This document shows, in pieces, positions 35,459 through 45,804 of a DNA stretch of 64,000 nt; position 1 is the first letter of the stretch; the number at the start of each line of letters is the position of its first letter. Origin of the DNA: a bacterium SCSIO 12741 (GTDB lineage Bacteria > Bacteroidota > Bacteroidia > Flavobacteriales_G > Salibacteraceae); contig CP073749.1 of the NCBI GenBank assembly GCA_024398055.1, positions 372,001-436,000 of the forward strand, written 5' to 3'. The position numbers and the translations under genes are program-made. Below the pieces are notes generated by a model. That model was not told the origin of the DNA and did no database searches. It saw nothing but the letters and a program-made list of their open reading frames with translations.

Positions 35459-36781
35459 CTACTCCATCAGTTTATCTACCCTTAGAAACACATCCCAATA
35501 CTTTTCCTGGGTCATGTCGGCCCAATGGATTTGATAATAGCGGTATTGGTAGGTTTGAATCTGACACAGGAGTAGTAATGTAAGCACTCCTCCAACCAGT
35601 ACTTTGTGCCGCCATCCGGCAAACTGGTGCAGGGCCATAGCCAACAAAAAGCCGAATAGAGGAAGGTACTCGATATAAACCCGAGAAGAAAAACTACCTC
35701 CATAAAACCACATCCACCAGCTGGAAAGGACGTAGGTTAAAACCGCAAAAAAGAGGAGTACATTCCAGGCTTGAAACCGGTTAAATTTCCAAAGTCCCCA
35801 AAGACCTGAAACAAGAGCTAAGAGGTATAAAGGAGTGTACAGGAACAGCCCCTTTTTGTAACTAAACAGAATATCCCACATATGTGGGTCAGTCCAGATA
35901 AAACCTTCTTCACCGTAGGAATACACCCAAAAAGAGTCCACCGAAACGTAGTAGATCAATCCCTGGATAAAAGGAAAGAAAAGACCTATTAAAATTACAG
36001 GTAGCAGCTGGGCAGGTCGTTGAAGGAGATATCGAGCACCAAGTAAAAACTGAGATAGAGATCCAGCCAAAAAAGGAAGCAACAAAACCACCAAACCATT
36101 AACCGGTCTGATCAAAACAATCATCCCCAATACGGCTGCAACGCCCATGGCTGATAACCCATTTGGCTTCCGAAAATAGCGATCTCCCAAGGCTAAAAAA
36201 CCACTTACAAAAGCAAAGGAATAGACATGCGACATACCAGGTTCACTCACGATGTAGTAGAACAAATTGGTACCAAACACGAGTCCAATGAAAACCAAAA
36301 TTTGAGCACCTTCCTTCACTCCATACCGACGCAACCAAGCCCCGAGAAACAATAAGCCAAGCAGGGTATAAAACACCGCCGCTACATTAATAAACATGGG
36401 ATAAAGCCGCGAATATCCATCGGCATCACCACCCGACATCCAAGTAAGCACATGGGCCATACCAAAGAAAGGGGCCTGTGCCAAAGCGGTTCCCGCAAAA
36501 TACTTGTTGGTGACCTTTCCATTGGATTGGGTACGGTAGTCGTAGAAAAGATTGGGATCGTGGTATTTCTCTCTTTCGATCATATCGAAAAAGCCGTAGT
36601 TTAAATCCTGGTAAATGAATACCGCAGGCAGGTAAGCATAATAGCCCTTTCCGTCCGCTTCCAAAATGTTTTTCCATCTTTCCTTACCCCAATTCACATT
36701 GGAGCAAATGGCCAGCAAAAGGGCCGTCATAACCAATAGAACCCACCCTGAAGGTTTTATCTTTTTAAGCGGTTGTAACAT
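35459..36781 (-). CDS. Polytopic membrane protein, possibly a GT-C-type glycosyltransferase
   Basis: This 440-residue protein has about ten hydrophobic spans starting with GWVLLVMTALLLAICSNV. The first periplasmic loop contains acidic residues (LEADGKGYYAYLPAVFIYQDL) reminiscent of the DxD/ExD loop in GT-C (ArnT/PMT-like) glycosyltransferases. A C-terminal cytosolic stretch (WADMTQEKYWDVFLRVDKL) follows. I cannot assign a donor or acceptor. It forms a minus-strand pair with the lipoprotein gene upstream (23 nt apart). Confidence 0.7.
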   Translation of the reverse strand: MLQPLKKIKPSGWVLLVMTALLLAICSNVNWGKERWKNILEADGKGYYAYLPAVFIYQDLNYGFFDMIEREKYHDPNLFYDYRTQSNGKVTNKYFAGTALAQAPFFGMAHVLTWMSGGDADGYSRLYPMFINVAAVFYTLLGLLFLGAWLRRYGVKEGAQILVFIGLVFGTNLFYYIVSEPGMSHVYSFAFVSGFLALGDRYFRKPNGLSAMGVAAVLGMIVLIRPVNGLVVLLLPFLAGSLSQFLLGARYLLQRPAQLLPVILIGLFFPFIQGLIYYVSVDSFWVYSYGEEGFIWTDPHMWDILFSYKKGLFLYTPLYLLALVSGLWGLWKFNRFQAWNVLLFFAVLTYVLSSWWMWFYGGSFSSRVYIEYLPLFGFLLAMALHQFAGWRHKVLVGGVLTLLLLCQIQTYQYRYYQIHWADMTQEKYWDVFLRVDKLME

Positions 36782-36804
36782 GAAGGTGTAAAGGAATAAA
36801 AATC

Positions 36805-37551
36805 CTAAGGAATAAGCTGGCTTAGGTCAAAATAAGTGCAAGGGTCCCCGAGAATGGTTACCTCTCTGGAAACTACGGTACCAGGTGAAGTGTGTAATTC
36901 CAAAATATGCTTACCCTGAGTTAGTCGCAGGCTCTTTCCCGGATCCAAAGGTGAACGGGTGTCACATGGAACGGGATCAACATCATAATCGGAAGAGTTG
37001 ATCTCAACCACATAATCATCATCTACGCGCAGGGTCCAGGTAGAATTTAAAGGTTGGGAAGAATAGAAAACTACCTGCGTTTCGGAAAAAGCTTCCCGTG
37101 TAAGCATCACTTTCTGGCAAGCCTCAGGAATCAAATCCACACTTCCCTCCCATTCATTACCCGCCTGATCGGTAGCCCGGTAATTATAGGCTTGAGGAAC
37201 AAAGCGAGTAAAGGTTAGCTGACCTTCTCCACCTATACAGGCATCTTCTTCAATAGGGTGAAAATTGAATGTACCAGATCCCATACTTCCTCCATCGTAG
37301 CATTCTACCTTTTTGAGCTCAACATTTATGGCTCCTCCTTTTTCAGTATTGGTGCAAAATGAGATGGTTCCCGGAAGGTAGGAGCAACTGCATCCCTCAG
37401 GTTGTGCATTTGCGTTGTAGTTGTCCGCATTGGGATCAGCACACCCCGATTCTTTACAAGATTGAAACATAGCCATCAATGCCAACAATAGCAATCCTGT
37501 CCACTTTCCCTTTCGGGAAATGATATCTGCCCTTCTTAAAATTTCAACCAT
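36805..37551 (-). CDS. Lipoprotein of unknown function
   Basis: This 248-residue protein has a lipoprotein-type signal (GLLLLALMAMFQSCKES) with Cys at about position 32. Right after it is a Cys-rich DPNADNYNANAQPEGCSCSY segment, related to the short calcium-binding-like DP.A.NY..NA repeats common in marine Flavobacteriales proteins. The rest is beta-rich with several Cys pairs (CYDGG, CIGGEG, PEACQK, PVPCDT, DPCTY) that may form disulfides. No enzyme motif is seen. It is likely surface- or periplasm-anchored, and may be transcribed with the downstream membrane protein. Confidence 0.7.
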   Translation of the reverse strand: MVEILRRADIISRKGKWTGLLLLALMAMFQSCKESGCADPNADNYNANAQPEGCSCSYLPGTISFCTNTEKGGAINVELKKVECYDGGSMGSGTFNFHPIEEDACIGGEGQLTFTRFVPQAYNYRATDQAGNEWEGSVDLIPEACQKVMLTREAFSETQVVFYSSQPLNSTWTLRVDDDYVVEINSSDYDVDPVPCDTRSPLDPGKSLRLTQGKHILELHTSPGTVVSREVTILGDPCTYFDLSQLIP

Positions 37552-37698
37552 GTAGAATATTTTCCCCTGGTCAGGGGCTAAAAATATTCATTTCCTGTTA
37601 AACGCAAAAAAAAATGTTCTGAGCACTAGGGGATTCCCCTGGATCTAAGAGTCTAAAACACTATTGGCTATCAGCACTTTAAATAGATACCCAAGAAA

Positions 37699-38280
37699 TT
37701 AGGAAGTAAGTTCCTGATAGCGAAAGCAATCCTGCATGTGGTCATTCACCATTCCTGTAGCCTGCATATGGGCGTAGATAACAGTGGATCCAACAAATTT
37801 GAATCCCCGTTTTTTCAAATCCTTGCTAATCTTATCCGATAGTTCTGTTTTGGCAGGTACTTCTCCCATCTCCTTAAACTGATTCACCTGTGGTTTTCCA
37901 CCCACAAAATTCCAGATATAAGAACTGAAGGACCCTTCCTCTTCTTGCACCTTTATATAGGCCTGTGCATTAGAAATGGTGGCCAAAATCTTCAATCGAT
38001 TTCGAATTATCCCGGCATCCTGTAGCAATTCTTTGACCTTGGCATCATCGTATTGGGCAATCTTGCGGTAATCGAATTGGTCAAAAGCCCTTCGAAAATT
38101 CTCTCTTTTCCGCAACACGGTTATCCAGCTTAAGCCAGCCTGAAAGGTTTCCAAAATCAAAAACTCAAACAAGCGATCCTCATCGTATAAAGGAGTTCCC
38201 CATTCTTCATCGTGGTATTGGACATACAAAGGATCTGTTCCGCACCAGCTACATCTATTGCGGGAGTTGGTTTCTGACAT
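37699..38280 (-). CDS. tag: DNA-3-methyladenine glycosylase I
   Basis: This 193-residue base-excision repair enzyme removes 3-methyladenine from DNA. The zinc site is visible as N-terminal RCSWCGTDP plus C-terminal HMQATGMVNDHMQDC. The helix-hairpin-helix/catalytic region includes YHDEEWGTPLYDE, FEFLILETFQAGLSW and LKKRGFKFVGSTVIYAHMQA. Length and motif set are standard for Tag. It lies just downstream of the lectin/T9SS type B gene on the same strand, separated by 11 nt. Confidence 0.96.
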   Translation of the reverse strand: MSETNSRNRCSWCGTDPLYVQYHDEEWGTPLYDEDRLFEFLILETFQAGLSWITVLRKRENFRRAFDQFDYRKIAQYDDAKVKELLQDAGIIRNRLKILATISNAQAYIKVQEEEGSFSSYIWNFVGGKPQVNQFKEMGEVPAKTELSDKISKDLKKRGFKFVGSTVIYAHMQATGMVNDHMQDCFRYQELTS

Positions 38281-38291
38281 TGTATAAGGAA

Positions 38292-41200
38292 TTATTGGCC
38301 TTCTATTAAATAGATGATTCCGGTTTCGGATTGCTCGTATCCAAAGTTGTCTTTAAGGCCGGCATATTGAATCACATAAGTATAGACTCCTGCCGGACAC
38401 TTGGTTCCATTCGGATGATTTCCATCCCAGGCCGCTTCGAGTTCATGACCGGTAAAAACGAGTTGCCCCCATCGATCGTAAATGAACATGTGAAATTCAA
38501 GTACGTTCTGACCGTAAATTCTGAATTCATCATTGATTTCATCTCCATTCGGTGAAAACGAATTCGGAATCCAAAGGGTGATACTATCGCAGAGCTTTTC
38601 TATATTGATAATCGCCGTATCCATACAGCCGTGCTCATCCAATACTTCCAGAGTATAGCGCCCTTCTTTTTGAATAAGAATCTCTTTTCGCCTGCTCCCA
38701 TTGCTCCAATAGTATACTGCAAAATCATCTTCAGGCCCGAGGAAATAGTTCAAATTACACCAGGTAAAATCCAGGTCAGGGTCAAAGGTAATTTCCGGAT
38801 CTCCCACCACATTGATATCGAGCGTATCAGAAATGGCACATTTACCATCGTATGAATGAATGACCTGATAAACCCCTTCGCCACTATCTCTGGGCCTAAA
38901 TCTGCCCGTGGTATTAATTACCCCATCAATGGTCCATGTACCGCCGTTTGCACGACTTTCTAAACGTACACTTTCCACCGACAAACAATAATGAGTCTGG
39001 TTGAGAATGGTAGGGTCCTTGTACTCATGCACAAAGATGAATTTAGTCTCCCGGAAGCGACAACCGTTGGAATCAGAAACCACGTACCTTATGGCATGAT
39101 TACCCACATTAAGTCCATCAGGATTAAACCAACCCTGCGCAGAATCTACAACTCCTTTGCCCGAAAATTCACCTCCCGGAGTATTTGGGGTCAACTGGAT
39201 AATTTGATCCGAATTACAGGCAAAATCAGGTGCGGTAAATTCAGCATCCGGTTTCGCATGAATTCGAATTTGCTGGTGTCCCGTATCACCACAAGCCCCA
39301 GCAATTTCATAACGAATATTGTGTAACCCGGGACCAGCCGTAGAAGGGCTAAACCGCCCAACAATTTGATGCGTGATCCCCCGTCCAAACCAAGTTCCTC
39401 CAGGGTTTCGGGATCTAAGAACAGTATCGTTGTGGTTTTCACAAAACGGGCCATTGGTCAATAAGGTCGCATCAGCAGCCTGGGTAACTACTACATTAAC
39501 AGCAGCTGTATCTCGGCATCCATTCGTATCGAGCGTGATGTGGCTAATTGGATAATTACCAGCCGGAACATTTCTTGGATTAAAGACACCCAGTTTAAAA
39601 TCAGAAAGGCCATTCCCTAGGAAGCTACCGTTGGAAGTGAGGGTAAGTGCCGTATCGTTTGGTGAATTGGTGCAAAGGGCCGTTTTCAAATTAAAGGTTG
39701 GATCATCCGGCTTAGAAACCAGAATATTTAGGGTATCACTATCCGGACAACCACCGGTAAAGGAATAGACTATTTGATGGGTTCCAGGAAGTACAATTCG
39801 GGGATTGAACTGGCCGGTACCGTTTACTCCATTGCCACTCCAGGTTCCGCCCGTTTGAACGGGTACAAGCATAGATGGAGCATCATTAAAGCACTTCACC
39901 GTAGGACCATTAAAGCTGGCATCATTTCCCTGAGCTAACCAAAAGGTATCTCGAATGGTGGTTTTACAATGATTTCCCACGGTATAAACGGTGGCATTGT
40001 TTCCAAAGGGAGGTTGAAAATTGAGCAAGAAAGTTCCTTGTTGAGAAAGAAAAGGATTTCCGCTCCAGGTTCCGGTAGAAGGGTTAGCGGTAAAGGTGAC
40101 GTTAGGTGGTCCTGTACAAATGGTATCGGGCACAAAGGTTTGAACCGTTGGAAAGGTATCCACGATGAGGAAAATGGTTTGTGTATCTCCACAAAGTCCA
40201 CCGGAAGAATAGGTAACCCAATTGGTATCGAAGAGGGCTTGCCCTGGTGAAAACTGGCCATTGCTTGTATTCAGTCCCGAGCCTCCCTGCCATGTTCCAC
40301 CTGGATCTGCGGTGGTCAGCGTAAAAGGAGGATCACTTTTGCAGTAAATTCTTTTGGTGGTTGTTATGGTAGCATCGAAGGATGATGGGTCTATATTGAC
40401 CGTGACCGAGTCCAATATGGAATCACAACCCGCCGTGACCGTGACGTAATACTTTGTTGTGGCGGCTGGTGATGCCTTGGGATTGGCCACCGTATCACTA
40501 CTGAGACCGTTGGAAGGCCCCCACTTATAGCTGTAGCCCGTTCCACCTACATCTAAGGCAGCACTATCTCCTCCACAAATGGTGGTGTCTTTTAAAATGC
40601 TGGTGTAGCTATTCAGAATATTCTGGTAAACACAAAACTGCTGCAGGTTGCTCGCCCCACCTGTGGAAGCAACGATTCCCCAATAAACCAAAGAATCTTT
40701 AAAAACAGAGTCAATTAAGTTGCCCTGGTAAGAGGTTCTGAAATCGCAATCGAACCAAACCGATAAGCGGGTGGAATCCGCATCCCATGAAATTTTTACG
40801 TGGTGCCATTGCCCATCTTCCACATTGGTTGTGGTGGGTGAAATCTGGATCGGTCCAGCTAAGTTGTTGACGCCGGAATGATTATTATTCCCTTTGGCCA
40901 GGATGGCGAGGTGATCGTACCAGGGATCCGAGAGGTTTCCATTTTGCCAGGTATCAAACTCAATGACCACCGAGCTATCAAGACCTTGGTAGCCCATACC
41001 TCCTCCCCAGTACCATTCGAAGGACTTCGCGAAGGTCGAAATAGAAAAGCCATTCCATCCGCTCCCCCATTATTACTTCCAAGGTAAGCATCGAAGGTGT
41101 ATTCAAAATCGTGCTTAAAGTTGACCCGGGTATTGTTGTAAACCGCACCGCGTTGACTGTTGAGAGCCTGGGTAATTCGAAAGCACCCATTACCCAATAC

Positions 41201-41308
41201 AGCAGCCGTTCCGGTTACCGTGTATTGGGCATGAGAGACCATAGAAAATGCGGTCGCTACCCAAAGTGCAATTATGAGTTTAAATCTTATTCCCAGAAAA
41301 ACAGTCAT
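38292..41308 (-). pseudogene. Secreted L-type lectin-domain protein with T9SS type B sorting domain, split by a frameshift
   Basis: Two overlapping frames make one protein of about 1005 residues once a base is restored. The 5' frame (from the ATG at 41308) has a signal peptide (IIALWVATAFSMVSHAQ) and the start of a legume (L-type) lectin fold (FEYTFDAYLGSNNGGADGMAF). The 3' frame continues with GMGYQGLDSSVVIEFDTWQ and GQWHHVKISWDAD, the rest of the lectin domain. The shift lies in the G/C run near 41002-41012. Next come about seven related modules of roughly 80 residues (PGGTWQGGSGLNTSNGQF, TGGTWSGNGVNGTGQF, PGGTWFGRGITHQIVGRF and similar). The gliding-motility-type C-terminal domain follows (IPNSFSPNGDEINDEF, FIYDRWGQLVF, GVYTYVIQY), the T9SS type B signal. 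A homopolymer base-call error is as likely as a true pseudogene. Confidence 0.85.
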
Positions 41309-41431
41309 GAACCACCAGTTCGATGGTTCCAAATATAGCCATTATCCCGAGCTTTAGGAGCTTGAATGACAAATCGGTAGACCGGGCGAATGAACGGCCG
41401 GGCTGGATTGGTGGTTACAAGAGTATGGAGC

Positions 41432-41465
41432 AAAAAAAAGGGAGCTATGTCAGTAAGCTCCCTTT
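41432..41465 (-). terminator. Rho-independent terminator of atpDC
   Basis: A perfect 10-bp stem (AAAGGGAGCT at 41437-41446 with 41456-41465) is followed on the minus strand by a run of T residues (plus-strand A-run 41432-41439). It ends the atpD-atpC transcript. Confidence 0.9.
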
Positions 41466-41495
41466 GCGGAATTAGAACTATTAACTAAAAACAAA

Positions 41496-41729
41496 TTACT
41501 CCGCTAGTACTACAACGTTGTTGTTTAACACTTCAACTACGCCTCCATTAACCTGGAAACTTTCTTCGTTTTGACCGTTTTTTACCACGATCTCACCCTG
41601 GCGTAGGGAAGCGATCATCGGTGCATGATTATTCATCACACCGAATGATCCGTCTTTTCCAGGGAAGGTTACCAATTCGGCATCACCCTGGTATATGTTT
41701 TTGTCTGCAGTTAAAATCTCAACCGTCAT
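41496..41729 (-). CDS. atpC: ATP synthase F1 epsilon subunit (short form)
   Basis: This 77-residue protein holds only the N-terminal beta-sandwich of epsilon (MTVEILTADKNIYQGDAELV, FPGKDGSFGVMNNHAPM, LRQGEIVVK). The C-terminal helical hairpin found in E. coli epsilon (about 139 residues) is absent, as is usual in Bacteroidota. Epsilon is part of the central stalk of the F1Fo enzyme. Without the helices, the epsilon-type auto-inhibition of ATP hydrolysis should be missing. It lies 11 nt after atpD; the other ATP synthase genes are not here. Confidence 0.93.
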   Translation of the reverse strand: MTVEILTADKNIYQGDAELVTFPGKDGSFGVMNNHAPMIASLRQGEIVVKNGQNEESFQVNGGVVEVLNNNVVVLAE

Positions 41730-41740
41730 GTTTTCCTTTA

Positions 41741-43339
<1,599 letters not shown>

Positions 43340-43354
43340 TTAAATTAGCTACTT

Positions 43355-43388
43355 TTGAGCGAAATCAGAAGCCTCAAAATTATTTTTG
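43355..43388 (+). promoter_or_regulatory. Predicted promoter TTG-N23-TATTTTTG for ribF
   Basis: TTG at 43355-43357 and TATTTTTG at 43381-43388 fit the Bacteroidota consensus with a spacer at the long end of the range (23 nt). The -7 element lies 41 nt upstream of the ribF start. Confidence 0.5.
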
Positions 43389-43429
43389 TAAATCATTGAT
43401 TTCCTGAACCTTACACACCCGCTAAGAAG

Positions 43430-44359
43430 TTGAAAATTTACAACAGCATTTCGGAGTTTTCCACCACTCTCCCCATTGTCGGAACAACAGGAACCTTTGA
43501 CGGTGTTCATCTCGGTCATAGACAAATTTTAAAACGCATGTCGGAATCGGCTCGCGAAATGGAAGGAGAAACGCTCCTTCTCACCTTCTACCCTCACCCA
43601 AGGATGGTGCTGTTTCCCGAGAATAATGACCTGCGATTGTTGTGCTCTCAAGAAGAAAAAATTGAACTTCTTCGCGAAACCGGATTGGACCATTTGGTTA
43701 TTCACCCTTTTACCCGTGAGTTTTCAAGGCACACCTCCATTGAGTTTGTCCGGGATATCCTCATCCACCAATTGCACGTGAAGAAATTGGTGATTGGTTA
43801 TGATCATCAATTTGGTCGCAATCGGGAAGGATCTTTTGAGGAATTGGTGGAGCTCAGTGATCTCTACGGTTTTGAAGTGGAAGAAGTGCAGGCTCAAAAT
43901 TTTGGCGAAATCGACGTAAGTTCCACCAAGATTCGCAAGGCTTTGAATGCTGGAGATGCGGCAAAGGCTAATGCATACCTCAGCTCGAACTACCTCCTTT
44001 CCGGAACCGTAGTCGAAGGAGAAAAACTGGGCCGGAAAATTGGATTCCCCACTGCCAATATTGCCCTGGACTTTGCCCACAAACTTATTCCGGCACCGGG
44101 TGCTTATGCCGTTCGGGTGCGTTGTTTAGGAAATTTTTTCAAGGGTATGCTCAATATTGGGATACGCCCAACAGTTAATACTGGGAACCAGTTAACCCTT
44201 GAGGTGCACATTTTTGATTTTGACCAAAGCATTTATGGAGAATCGATTCAAGTGGAATTGGTTGACCGTATCCGGAATGAAGTTAAATTTGAAGGTATAG
44301 AGGCACTCCAGAAACAATTGCATGCTGATCGTGAAAAAAGTCTTTCCATATTGGGCTAA
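43430..44359 (+). CDS. ribF: Bifunctional riboflavin kinase / FAD synthetase
   Basis: This 309-residue enzyme makes FMN and then FAD from riboflavin. The N-terminal adenylyltransferase domain has the HxGH-type motif GTFDGVHLGHRQIL and LLTFYPHPRMVL, and the conserved DVSSTKIRKAL (ISSTxIR block). The C-terminal riboflavin kinase domain has GEKLGRKIGFPTANI and MLNIGIRPTVN. Translation appears to start at a TTG, because family proteins begin just here (MKIYNSI...) and no ATG is available nearby. Its end overlaps the leucine-rich repeat gene by 38 nt. Confidence 0.95.
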   Translation: MKIYNSISEFSTTLPIVGTTGTFDGVHLGHRQILKRMSESAREMEGETLLLTFYPHPRMVLFPENNDLRLLCSQEEKIELLRETGLDHLVIHPFTREFSRHTSIEFVRDILIHQLHVKKLVIGYDHQFGRNREGSFEELVELSDLYGFEVEEVQAQNFGEIDVSSTKIRKALNAGDAAKANAYLSSNYLLSGTVVEGEKLGRKIGFPTANIALDFAHKLIPAPGAYAVRVRCLGNFFKGMLNIGIRPTVNTGNQLTLEVHIFDFDQSIYGESIQVELVDRIRNEVKFEGIEALQKQLHADREKSLSILG

Positions 44360-44945
44360 TGCCTTGGCCACCTTTATTCTTGGGCTGATGACCTTTACGG
44401 TTCAGGGCCAACATTACTCCCTCGAACAACTTGACACGGTCTATACCTACACTTCTTTAGACGAAGCGCTCAAAAATCCTGAGGACGTTATCAAACTCAA
44501 CTTGCGAAAGAAAAAACTGGACTCGATCCCCAAGGCTGTCTTTACCTTAACCAACCTGCAAAGCCTGAACCTGGAAAAAAATAAGATTGACACGCTTCCT
44601 CCTGAATTGGGGCAACTAAAGCACCTGCAAGTGCTCAAGCTCAACAAAAACGTGATTCGGGAAATCCCGGAAGTAATCGGTGAGCTCACCGAACTAAAAC
44701 GTTTTCACATCGGAGAAAATATGCTGGTTTATGTGGATCCAGCGGTTGGTAAATTGGCTTCTCTCGAATACTGGGATATTTGGAGTAACGATCTTATTGG
44801 ACTGCCCAATACCATTAAGGAACTCAAAAATTTGAAGGAATTAGATATGCGTGTCAACGCGGTTAAGGAAGAAGTACAAGTAGAAATGCAGGACTGGCTT
44901 CCATCCGCTAAAATGCACTTCTCCTACGATTGTAATTGCTATTAG
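44322..44945 (+). CDS. Exported leucine-rich repeat protein
   Basis: This 207-residue protein has a signal sequence (YWANALATFILGLMTFTVQGQ) and about five leucine-rich repeats of the LxxLxLxxNxL type: VIKLNLRKKKLDSIPKAV, LQSLNLEKNKIDTLPPEL, LQVLKLNKNVIREIPEVI, LKRFHIGENMLVYVDPAV and LEYWDIWSNDLIGLPNTI. The repeat count is small and the role is likely protein binding in the periplasm or envelope (inference). It overlaps ribF by 38 nt and abuts the YkoF-like gene directly, so the three may form an operon. Confidence 0.85.
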   Translation: MLIVKKVFPYWANALATFILGLMTFTVQGQHYSLEQLDTVYTYTSLDEALKNPEDVIKLNLRKKKLDSIPKAVFTLTNLQSLNLEKNKIDTLPPELGQLKHLQVLKLNKNVIREIPEVIGELTELKRFHIGENMLVYVDPAVGKLASLEYWDIWSNDLIGLPNTIKELKNLKELDMRVNAVKEEVQVEMQDWLPSAKMHFSYDCNCY

Positions 44946-45209
44946 ATGAAAGTTTCTGTCGAAATCAGTAAGTATCCCCTCACCAAGGATTACCTGGAAC
45001 CTATTCAAAATTTTATTGACCAGCTTCACACCTATCCGGACATAAAGGTGGAAACCAATACCATGAGCACCCAAATATTTGGCGAATACGATTTAGTAAT
45101 GCGAGCCCTCCAGGCCTGTATTAAGCAATCTTTCATCGACGATTCTAAGACGGTGTTTTCCATGAAAATCCTAAATGCGGACCTCGATCCGGAAGCTCCC
45201 CAGTTTTAG
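44946..45209 (+). CDS. YkoF-family thiamine/HMP-binding protein
   Basis: This 87-residue cytoplasmic protein resembles the single YkoF/thiamine-binding ferredoxin-like fold: MKVSVEISKYPLTKDYLEPI, VETNTMSTQIFGEYDLVMRAL and FSMKILNADLD. Such proteins bind thiamine or its hydroxymethylpyrimidine precursor. In some bacteria YkoF pairs with a thiamine ABC transporter, which is not seen here. The start is one base after the stop codon of the preceding gene. With the TPP riboswitch receptor about 42 kb away, this is the second thiamine-linked element in the window. Confidence 0.72.
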   Translation: MKVSVEISKYPLTKDYLEPIQNFIDQLHTYPDIKVETNTMSTQIFGEYDLVMRALQACIKQSFIDDSKTVFSMKILNADLDPEAPQF

Positions 45210-45221
45210 CCACAAAGACTT

Positions 45222-45728
45222 ATGAACCAACAAATCACCTTACGACCATTTACCCGAGAAGATGCGCCGAGAATGGCGGAATTGGCTAACAATGCTTCGA
45301 TTAGCCAAAATATGCGCAACGCCTTCCCGCATCCCTATACCCGCGAAAATGCATTGGAATTTATTGGCATGGCCAACTCGATGGATCCTGTCACAATATT
45401 CGCCATCGAGGCCGATGGAACTTACGTTGGAAACATAGGCCTGCACAAAGCCGAAGATGTTTATCGAAAGAGCGCCGAAATCGGCTATTTCATTGGAGAA
45501 CCTTTTTGGAATCAAGGCATAGCGAGCGCAGCTGTAAAACAGATGGTGGAATTTGGATTTGAAACCTTGAATCTCAAACGAATTCACGCCGGCATCTTTG
45601 ATTACAACCAAGCCTCGGCACGGGTTTTGGAGAAATGCGGCTTTGAAAAGGAAGGAATAGCCCGAATGGCCGTATTCAAAGGAGACCAATTTTACGATGA
45701 ATTGCGCTACGCCATCATCAAAGCGTAG
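45222..45728 (+). CDS. GNAT family N-acetyltransferase (RimJ/RimL-like)
   Basis: This 168-residue protein is a RimJ/RimL-type acetyltransferase. Visible features are ITLRPFTREDAPRMAELANN at the N-terminus, GTYVGNIGLHKAEDVYRKSAEIGYFIGEPFW, the acetyl-CoA loop NQGIASAAVKQMVEFGF, and LKRIHAGIFDYNQASARVLEKCGFEKEG. The family includes ribosomal protein N-acetyltransferases, but the target here is unknown. It follows the YkoF-like gene by 12 nt in the same direction and may belong to its operon. Confidence 0.9.
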   Translation: MNQQITLRPFTREDAPRMAELANNASISQNMRNAFPHPYTRENALEFIGMANSMDPVTIFAIEADGTYVGNIGLHKAEDVYRKSAEIGYFIGEPFWNQGIASAAVKQMVEFGFETLNLKRIHAGIFDYNQASARVLEKCGFEKEGIARMAVFKGDQFYDELRYAIIKA

Positions 45729-45804
45729 AATGGATAAAAGAAATGCAGCCCACCTCAAATAAAGATGAGCTGCACCAGCGCTAATTCAGGATACTCGACC
45801 TAAA

